Origin: Undaria pinnatifida
Lineage: Eukaryota; Sar; Phaeophyceae; Laminariales; Alariaceae
DNA: 64,000 nucleotides
Direction of reading: 5' to 3'
NCBI GenBank assembly: GCA_012845835.1
Contig: JABAKD010000003.1
Span: forward strand, 2,600,212-2,664,211
The first letter of the stretch is position 1; the number at the start of each line of letters is the position of its first letter. The notes under the pieces were generated by a model. It made no database searches. It was given only the letters and a program-made list of their open reading frames with translations, and was not told the DNA's origin. The position numbers were made by a program, and so were the translations under genes. Shown one piece after another: positions 58,601-64,000 of this stretch.

Positions 58601-61600
58601 TCGGCCCCCCACCGTTTGCTGAGCAGAGGCAAAACAACGTGGTACGAACATAAATTGTAACCCTCTCAAAATCGTCAAGACTTTACAGAATATTTGGACA
58701 GAAATGACAGCAATAAACGGGCCATACAGGAATGACAGAAGCAACTACACCACCACGGTCAGTTCCTGCAGAGTCTCCGCCCACTCGTACTTCTCCGTGG
58801 TAACAGAGAAATCAAAGAACAGTACACCTCCCCGCTGTCGAATGTTACGCTTGAACAGATTATTTACACGTGTTGAAGCTCATTGGTTTAGGTTCCACCG
58901 CATTTCCTCAGGTTGCACGTAGTTTCTGCAAGGTCTACGCTCACTCGTGCTTGTCCGCCCTCCCACCGTTACTGACTGCCTCGACGTCTAAAAAAACGAG
59001 TTGCGAAGATAGGCAAAAACAAAACGTTACGAAAACAGTGGGGGGGTTCCCAATAGTGCCACTGCTCTCTATAGTGCCTGCGGAATCGCTTGGCATGACT
59101 GGAACTGTACCGTAATTCTCTATAAGAAACCTATTTCCAGTAGTGCCGATGCCCTGGATAGTGCCGTATATTGGGCTGGCACGTACCGGCACTATCGGGA
59201 GACCCCCACCGCACAAGCAAAAAAAAACGAGCGCTAAGAATAAACGAAGTACAAGCGGGGCTTCGCCGCGGCGGGATGATGCCCACCGCTGGCTCCGCTT
59301 ATGTCCATAATGGTCGAGAGACGTAGACCCATCACTCAGTGTAAAATTTTATGGTCCCAACGACGACAGCACTGCCAAGAGGGGTACGCTCGTCGTGGTA
59401 ATACATGCCCGCTGTCGGCTCCGCGCATGCCCGCGGTATGATAGTCTAGAGACGATGTAGGCACATCAGCATAAAACCTCGGGGTCGAAACAACGACAGC
59501 ACTGCCACGTGGACTGTAGCACTGCCACGTGGACTGTACCCTCGTTGAAATAACGTAGGAGTGCAACAACAGCAGCAGCCGGGGCAGTAGACTATGTAAA
59601 CGTACAGCAACCGCCTGCTCCGCGTACGGCCGGAATTTTGGCCTCCATAGAACCCCACCCACGGTTTGCGGACACATTACTTCGTCTTAGTGTTGGATAG
59701 CTGGAGGCGTGCTCAAATACCGGTAGGACAGCGCAGACGGTAGGTGGTACGTCCGCGCTGATCGTGACAGCAGTAGTGGAGGAGCAGCCGACGTATCTGC
59801 TACAGATCGTAGCAGCAGCAAGCTGTACAGTACGTGTAAAACGAAGTACATCCCCATACGAAGCACATCCCGCCCTTATTCCGAACCCTCATACGGTTGT
59901 AATTACACTAGTGGTCCCTCTATAGTGCCGGTCTGTGCACTATAGAGGGAAATACCGGCACTATATCGGCAACCGGCACTGCCCCGCATACTGCAACAAC
60001 TGGGTGTTCCCATCTGCGCCAAGCGATTTCACAGGCACTACAGAGGGCAACCGGCAATACTCAACCGGCACCATAGACGGGTCTTTACTGCAGTTAATAT
60101 TATCTAGCATTTTCATGCCGTGCCATGGCGATGGCACTGCTATAGGCGTTTATAGCACTGTCATGGCAATGCCACGGGCACCCATGGCGATGTCCTGGGT
60201 GTCCATGGCAATGCCGTGGTGATGCCGTGGCGATGTCATGGGAGTCATGACATTTCATGGAAGCCCATCACATTTCATGGGCGCTCTTTGTGCCATATAG
60301 CAGTGATATGGCATTGTCATGGGCTTTCATGGCGTTGCGATAGGTTTTCATGGCATCGACTGCCGTGACATGAGCCATGAAAAACTTCATGGCATTATCG
60401 TGAAAATAACCCATGACCGTCCCATGGGAAATTCCACGGTACTTCCTTCACGCTGATATTGCCTATGGCACACCTCCCTCCAAACCTAACCCAAACCCAC
60501 CCCACCTATAATCGCATGTACGCGCAAGGTTTTTCAGGTGTGCACGAAAATTCAGCGATGTATGCATTGCAGGACTATCCCTAGCAACCCCGTGCCGACC
60601 CCGAGCCCCTCAAAAGGGTTGGTGTTAGGGCTAGGGTTACCAAAAAAATCACACCTAACTCTAACCCTAGGGGTGTATGTATGCAAAACCATGCGCGCAC
60701 CCCTACCCAAAATAATGTATTTATTACAATATACAAACCCTGATCCCACCCCGCATGATTCCGGGGCTGGGTTAGGGCTCAGGCTTCTGGTCGGGTTGGG
60801 ATCTGGGACCAGGTGTATCGGTGTACTTGTATTAAAGCCGTTTACATTTCAAGTATTGTAGGGGTCATGGCTTACGCACACCCCTAGGGGTGCATGCGAC
60901 TTACAGGATATACTTCGAAGTACATTATAATAATTATGATAAATTTGAAAATTGATGCACGCCTTCTACAGCCGTCAAAATTGTGTCCCCCTCAAAAACA
61001 GGTTCTAGGTTTCATGGTTCCCGCGCACAGATTGATCAACATCACCCTGTTGGCCCTGGTACAAGTTATAATCTGTGGTTCTCAAGGGGAGTCGCCGACT
61101 TATATCCTTAACGAGGACACATACCCAGTAACACGCGCGATCGGAGTATCACACACAGTTTGAGAAGATGAGTTTCGACGAAACATTTGATTTCACACCT
61201 GGAGCAAACGCATCGGCTGGAGGGTATTTTTATTGCTTATAATATATCTTACCGGGGTTAGGGTTGGATATGGGGTCGGGTTGGTCTGGGCACCACACGC
61301 GTCGTTTCGTGCCGACTGCACATAGGGAGCCGTCATACGTACACATATCACAAACGTATTTACGTGCAAATCTGAAAAAGCTTGCACGTATCACACTATA
61401 CGTGATTGTATACGGTAACTGGCCCAAAACCCCAACCCAAGTCAACGGCAGTTCATCCCTGTGGCATGGTGGTACCTTGGCATCGCCGTTGGCATGGCAT
61501 CATGGCGTGTACCATGGCGCGCACCATCGCAGTGCCAAAAAATAAAGGAGATAGGTACGTATGCATCTCAACATATTCCTGTAGATTCGTAATATCGAAC

Positions 61601-63509
61601 AGACGTGAGGTGTTAACTAGACGGTAATGGTCAAGGCGGCGATTCTATCAGATGGTACAAGAGCTTGCTGAAGTTTTCCAACAGCAGATAGACCAGTCAA
61701 TCAAGCATGCCAGTTAAGATCAGGTTCGGGCGCTGCGGGCAGCAGCGTTTGAAACATTGCCAACCGGGTACACTGTCGTCGAAAAATGAGCGCGTGAATG
61801 TGCTGTAGGTAAACGTAGTCCGGCCTCTTCTCATCACGCACCTGGTACATGCTTATCTACAGCATACACACGCTCACATTCTAACGAGTGTAATCGGTCG
61901 ATAATATTTGGGGCACTGCTGCCCGCGGCACCCGAAGCTGGTCTTTAACAGCATGATTGTCGACTTGTCTATGTGCAAGATCAGCTTCAGGCGCTGTGGG
62001 CAGCAGTGCTCAAACCGGTATCAACTTGGCACACTCCCGTTACGTTCTGTGGGTGAACGCGTACCCGGTATATCATACGTGCACCACTTTTGTTTTCATT
62101 TACTTTTTCCTGGGGTATTCTTCTACTTGAGGGTAACTAGAGCCTGTCCTGCGACCACGGACTTCATAAAGGCGGTGGTGAATACTTGGTGTGCAATACC
62201 TCTTGGGTGCTCACAGAGAGTACCGCAGCGGTGCCAGTGCGCGCCCAAACCTTGCGTTACAATAACAACGGCAGAGACTCGCGAGGAAGGGTGTCATCTT
62301 GGGCTACAACAAAGGGCGGAGACTCACGAGGGGGGCTATCGCCTTGCGCCACCATAAACGGCGGGGATTCAAGAGGAGGGGTGTCGCCTTGTGTCGGATA
62401 TTGAGCTTTAGCAGATTATCTATATCCGTTCATGCTCATTCGCTCCATTGCACGGCGTTTGGCTCAAATTGCGCCGCATGTATGTGCATCTGTGGTTTTA
62501 CCCACACACACGTTCTACCGCGCCCCTTGGAGCCGTCCTTTCTGTAATAAAATCTACACGAAGGTACCATACAGACCCACAATGTTTCGACACCTTGCTT
62601 GCCAACAACAAAAACGGTGAGACTCACCAGGAGGGCTGTCCTCGTGCTCTACAATAAACGGCGAAGACTCCACAGAAGAGATGTCGTCTTGCGCTACAGG
62701 ACATCGTCGTTGGCGATAATATACGGCGGAGACTCACGCGGAGGTGTGTCAATCAAAGGCGAATGCTCATAAGGAGGGGTGCAGTCTTGCCCTACAGTTA
62801 ACGGCCGAAAATCACGAAGAGAGAGGGGTCTTGGCATCGACAACATTATACGGCGGAAACTCCCGGGCCCGTAGCTCATGCGAAGGGGAGTCGTCTTGCG
62901 CTTCGACAAAAATGACATAGACTCACGAGGAGGGAGGCCAATAAACTGCGGACACTCACGGGGAGGGGCGTCGTCGTCGTCATCGTTGTCCTTGCCCTCG
63001 CCTTCACCACCCGTCGCTCCATCTCCCTCGCGCTTCTTTCCCCCGTCCTCTTCGCTCGCTACCGCCGATAACCCCCCGCCTGCAGCAACAGCCTCTACCG
63101 CCGACTTCATGTCTCCCGCGGCGACCCCCGTCCTAACGACGTTCGATGTGCCCAACTCCTGCAACCGAAAAAAAAGGGTAGGGGGATAGGTCCAACTCGG
63201 AAGGCTTACCATAGACCCCGGCCCCGTTTCACATACATCTCTGTGTCACACCACCAACTTCGACGACAGTTTCCTGCACAGCAGTAAAACAAATGCCACT
63301 ATACCAATCAGTTCTTCTATTTTATCCCCAAAACACGTCGCCAGACCGGCGCTACTATTCCGACTTACCATCGGTTTCTGGTCGACATCGAACGCTCCAT
63401 CCTTCCCGACCTCCACAACGTCTTCTGACCCCGGAGCATTCAGTCCCACGGCGGTCGAAGCGGCGCTAGCCTCCAGCTCGAGTTTTCTCTTTCGGTCCTC
63501 CTGCTCTGC
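52569..63509 (-). CDS. nudC: Nuclear migration protein NudC (5' end beyond window)
   Basis: Eight exons on the minus strand, in transcript order: 63,509-63,369; 63,158-62,960; 58,240-58,074; 55,734-55,651; 54,881-54,819; 54,378-54,310; 53,413-53,330; 52,607-52,569. All junctions are GT-AG and in phase, giving 281 visible residues. NudC binds dynein/dynactin and Hsp90, and helps nuclear movement, cytokinesis and folding of client proteins. Diagnostic parts are the acidic linker, the CS domain (YEWTQTLQELSVVVP ... LRVGVRGQPLLVDGE), WTLEDGKEINIALQK, MEWWKCVVKGDPEINTSK and the C-terminal signature ENSKLSELDGETR, QRQKAQGLPTSDE and HPEMDFSRAKIS. Human NudC has 331 residues, so the dimerising N terminus (roughly 80 residues or more) lies past 64,000. 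Introns are unusually long and repeat-rich for this gene. Confidence 0.95.
53330..53413 (-). CDS. nudC: nudC exon, C-terminal helix
   Basis: The acceptor is CTCCCTGCAG/TTTG and the donor GGCCCAG/GTGTGT, phase 0 to 0. It encodes FDQRQKAQGLPTSDEMSKQE and MLGKFMAQ, matching YDQRQKSMGLPTSDEQKKQE of human NudC. Confidence 0.95.
53800..54265 (+). repeat. Family A fragments and an 85-bp duplication
   Basis: GCCAGGGTCAACAGGAT (53,818) and ATCGAGGATACC, TTTGCAATCTGCGCGTGATG, ACATAGGTCGGGGATTCCCC (53,985-54,090) are family A parts in altered order. CTCAACAACACG.. and ACGGTCAGCCTATAT then occur twice (54,117 and 54,203). All lie in a nudC intron. Confidence 0.6.
54310..54378 (-). CDS. nudC: nudC exon, PENSKLSELD segment
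   Basis: The acceptor is GTATGGCAG/GTCC and the donor AAGATGATG/GTGAGA, phase 0 to 0. It encodes VQPENSKLSELDGETRKTVE and KMM, the most conserved stretch of the family. Confidence 0.95.
54655..54800. repeat. TTCGATATATCGA palindromic cluster
   Basis: Many overlapping ATATCGA and TTCGATA words, several of them perfect palindromes, lie within 150 bp just downstream of a nudC donor. The segment could form AT-rich hairpins. Confidence 0.75.
54819..54881 (-). CDS. nudC: nudC exon, end of CS domain
   Basis: The acceptor is CTTGCCTCAG/GAGA and the donor CCTCAAAG/GTCAGA, phase 0 to 0. It encodes ENQMEWWKCVVKGDPEINTS and K; human NudC has NKMEWWSRLVSSDPEINTKK. Confidence 0.95.
55090..55290 (+). repeat. 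Minisatellite, about 80 bp, three copies
   Basis: GCTCAACGTGTAGAGCTTCT, ATTAATAACAATTGGAACCC and ACTGAAGTATTTAGTT recur in order at 55,105, 55,188 and 55,258. Confidence 0.8.
55651..55734 (-). CDS. nudC: nudC exon, central CS strands
   Basis: The acceptor is GACTTGGCAG/GGTG and the donor CTGCAAAAG/GTAGGG, phase 0 to 0. It encodes GEMYNRVKVDDSFWTLEDGK and EINIALQK, matching GELYNEVKVEESSWLIEDGK in human. Confidence 0.95.
55817..56067 (+). mobile_element. hAT-like MITE with TAGGGCTG ends
   Basis: Ends TAGGGCTGTGAGTCGGCTGG and AGTCAGCCAACTCAGCCCTA are inverted repeats over about 20 bp. The interior shares little with 19,337 and 57,146 except AACTAACTGAC and ATTAGTCGGCGAC words. No 8-bp target duplication is evident. 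It sits in a nudC intron. Confidence 0.6.
56842..57002 (+). repeat. Family D dispersed repeat
   Basis: GGTGTGGTTGGCTTCACATC, CCCGGGGGTGT and AACACCGGCCAGCC match the copies near 4,550-5,400. Confidence 0.65.
57146..57553 (+). mobile_element. hAT-like MITE, GCTGTGAGTC ends
   Basis: From AGAGCTGTGAGTCCG to ATCCAACTCACAGCT, about 400 bp. It shares GGCAGGTGCCGTTAACC, GCCGACTTGTCGACTAA and GTCGGATAGTCGGCAC with 19,337-19,675. CTAGTTGAAA/CGAAACTAGTTG units near 57,425 are tandemly repeated. Confidence 0.6.
58074..58240 (-). CDS. nudC: nudC exon, start of CS domain
   Basis: The acceptor is CTTTGCGCAG/CAAT and the donor GTCGAC/GTGAGT, phase 1 to 0. It encodes IGNGGKTEKYEWTQTLQELS, then VVVPITEGLKSRDVVCDITK and RLRVGVRGQPLLVD. 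It is the only complete member of a five-copy exon array; the other four copies lie upstream in the transcript. Confidence 0.95.
58349..58975 (-). pseudogene. Four decayed copies of the nudC CS exon
   Basis: The first third of the CS exon is repeated at about 58,349-58,432 (KHEWTQTLKEMSVVV), 58,556-58,627, 58,748-58,805 (EKYEWAETLQELTVVV) and 58,913-58,975, at 165-207 bp spacing. Flanking intron words (TTTGGACAG..ATG.CAG..A) are repeated too, so the unit is exon plus intron. The copy at 58,349 still has TCTTGCGCAG before ATTGG, an acceptor-like site. None has the second half of the exon with a good donor, so they are probably not spliced in. Confidence 0.8.
59036..59216 (+). mobile_element. 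MITE, GTGCCGGT family, subfamily 2
   Basis: Ends CAGTGGGGGGGTTCCCAATA and CACTATCGGGAGACCCCCAC are inverted repeats. The interior matches 48,388-48,585. It lies in the nudC intron next to the CS exon copies. Confidence 0.75.
59250..59530 (+). repeat. About 130-bp duplication
   Basis: GATGCCCACCGCTGGCTCCG, GTCGAGAGACGTAG and AACGACGACAGCACTGCCA recur as CATGCCCGCTGTCGGCTCCG, GTCTAGAGACGATG and AACGACAGCACTGCCACGTG about 128 bp later. Confidence 0.7.
59922..60090 (+). mobile_element. MITE, GTGCCGGT family, subfamily 1
   Basis: From AGTGGTCCCTCTATAGTGCC to CGGCACCATAGACGGGTC, with the GCCAAGCGATTTCACAGGC block; about 170 bp. Confidence 0.7.
60110..60435. repeat. CATGGCATTGTCATGG-type short tandem array
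   Basis: Dense, irregular repetition of TCATGGCA, GCCATGGCGATG and CATTTCATGGG words. CATG and CCATGG palindromes are very frequent. Confidence 0.8.
60585..60850. repeat. Scattered telomere-like words
   Basis: GGTGTTAGGGCTAGGGTTAC, TCTAACCCTAGG and GGGTTAGGGCTCAGG occur within 270 bp on both strands; a further GGGGTTAGGGTTGG is at 61,256. They are intronic. Confidence 0.55.
60925..61200 (-). repeat. Family A dispersed repeat, long copy
   Basis: Reverse complement of the block at 1-290: CGATCGCGCGTGTTACTGGG, AAGTCGGCGACTCCCCTTGA and GACGGCTGTAGAAGG. The two copies bracket the window in opposite orientation. Confidence 0.75.
61725..62040 (+). repeat. Duplicated 60-bp block 250 bp apart
   Basis: AGATCAGGTTCGGGCGCTGC, GGGCAGCAGCGTTTGAAA at 61,728 and AGATCAGCTTCAGGCGCTGT, GGGCAGCAGTGCTCAAA at 61,977. 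Confidence 0.65.
62270..62960 (-). repeat. 45-bp minisatellite bearing GTGAGT-like donors
   Basis: On the minus strand, units CCTCCTCGTGAGTCTCCGCC followed by GTTTATTGTAGCGCAAGACG recur every 45 bp or so (62,276, 62,321, 62,366, then 62,625-62,958). The highest-coordinate unit contains the real nudC donor (CCTCCCC/GTGAGT). 45 bp is 15 codons. Confidence 0.8.
62960..63158 (-). CDS. nudC: nudC exon, acidic linker
   Basis: The acceptor is TTTTCGGTTGCAG/GAGT and the donor CCTCCCC/GTGAGT, phase 0 to 1. It encodes ELGTSNVVRTGVAAGDMKSA and a Gly/Glu-rich, poly-Asp end (KDNDDDDDAPP). Its split last codon joins the CS exon as PP-P-IGNG, like KPNLGNG of human NudC. Without splicing the frame would read on into the 45-bp minisatellite. 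Confidence 0.85.
63369..63509 (-). CDS. nudC: nudC exon, charged N-terminal region
   Basis: The acceptor is AATGATCCAG/GCAG and the donor AAACCGATG/GTAAGT, phase 0 to 0. It encodes AEQEDRKRKLELEASAASTA and ends DGAFDVDQKPM. The charged helix corresponds to the QEAERREKAERAA region of NudC. Exons upstream of it are outside the window. Confidence 0.82.
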
Positions 63510-63689
63510 CTGGATCATTTGAACGTCAGGAAGAGCGGATCGTTGGAAACGGTGGAAGAGCAAGGTTCTCGAAATGAGCCTGCTTTTCAATCGACGGGCA
63601 GAACTAATTGTTAACCAGCCATGGTTCCCTACCATGTAGCGCTAAGTGCCAACTCGTTGTTACAGCAGAAGCAGAGGAACGAAGCATTC

Positions 63690-63740
63690 TGCTCGAGTTT
63701 TCTCTTTCGGTCTTCCTGCTTTGCCTAGATCGTTGGAACG
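63690..63740 (-). pseudogene. Decayed partial copy of the nudC N-terminal exon
   Basis: The minus strand gives ATCTAG/GCAAAGCAGGAAGA then CCGAAAGAGAAAACTCGAGC, about 90 percent identical to the start of the exon at 63,509. The acceptor-like AG is kept. Homology stops after about 45 bp. Confidence 0.75.
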
Positions 63741-63924
63741 GGAGAGAGTGCAGAAATAGCAAAAGCGTGCCTTAGTCGGGTAGGTGGTTTCGCGGGTATG
63801 GTACCGGTAATGGGGCCAATACCAAGAGCATCAGACCACCCAGGTACATCATTCAACATATCATTTCTTGAGCAAATACTTGCCAAGATGAGTTTCGACT
63901 TTTGAATTGGTCGTGATTCACAGC

Positions 63925-64000
63925 TAGTTTCGACCCAGTTTCGACCCTTAAATTGATCGAATTCACCACTGAACATTTGAAATAATTTTGGAATATACCA
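63925..64000 (+). repeat. Family E dispersed repeat, edge copy
   Basis: TTTCGACCCTTAAATTGATC, GAATTCACCACTGAACATTT match 13,690 and 27,648. The copy runs off the window. Confidence 0.5.

Overview
This is nuclear DNA from an intron-rich eukaryote. Short GC3-rich exons sit in very long, repeat-filled introns. Splice sites are standard GT-AG, interstitial TTAGGG-type motifs occur, and small TIR elements are abundant. The style resembles a stramenopile alga, and a brown alga is my best guess; this is inferred from gene style, not proven by a marker gene. Bacterial features (operons, Shine-Dalgarno sites, CRISPR) are absent.

Layout. 1-6,480: repeats only. 6,485-10,000 (+): a two-exon low-complexity protein with two UBZ4-type (Rad18-like) zinc fingers. 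11,688-46,375 (+): a very large, phase-consistent chain of about 16 exons encoding Cys-rich modules, two canonical PHD fingers, a third stretched PHD-like finger and a DOT1-type (H3K79) methyltransferase core. The splice phase at the end of the UBZ exon fits the first exon of this chain, so both blocks may be one gene of about 1,915 residues. 46,376-52,568: intergenic repeats and small inverted-repeat elements. 52,569-63,509 (-): nudC, the dynein/Hsp90 co-chaperone with a CS domain. Eight exons are visible and the 5' end lies beyond the right edge.

How the genes work. The large plus-strand gene looks like a chromatin protein: PHD fingers would read histone tails, DOT1 would methylate nucleosomal H3, and UBZ fingers, if on the same polypeptide, could bind ubiquitylated H2B, the known activator of DOT1 enzymes. 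NudC is an unrelated housekeeping gene; the two genes converge on the 46.4-52.6 kb interval.

The most unusual property is that pieces of real exons, usually with a splice junction, are repeated next to the functional exon. Examples are the nudC CS exon (four decayed extra copies), the PHD2 exon (three), DOT1 exons at 39.1 and 41.8 kb (one each), a nudC N-terminal exon (one), an 84-bp repeat carrying a 3' splice site that stays in frame, and minisatellites that resemble 5' splice-site regions. A palindromic 9-mer, TACCWGGTA, is also strongly over-represented outside exons.
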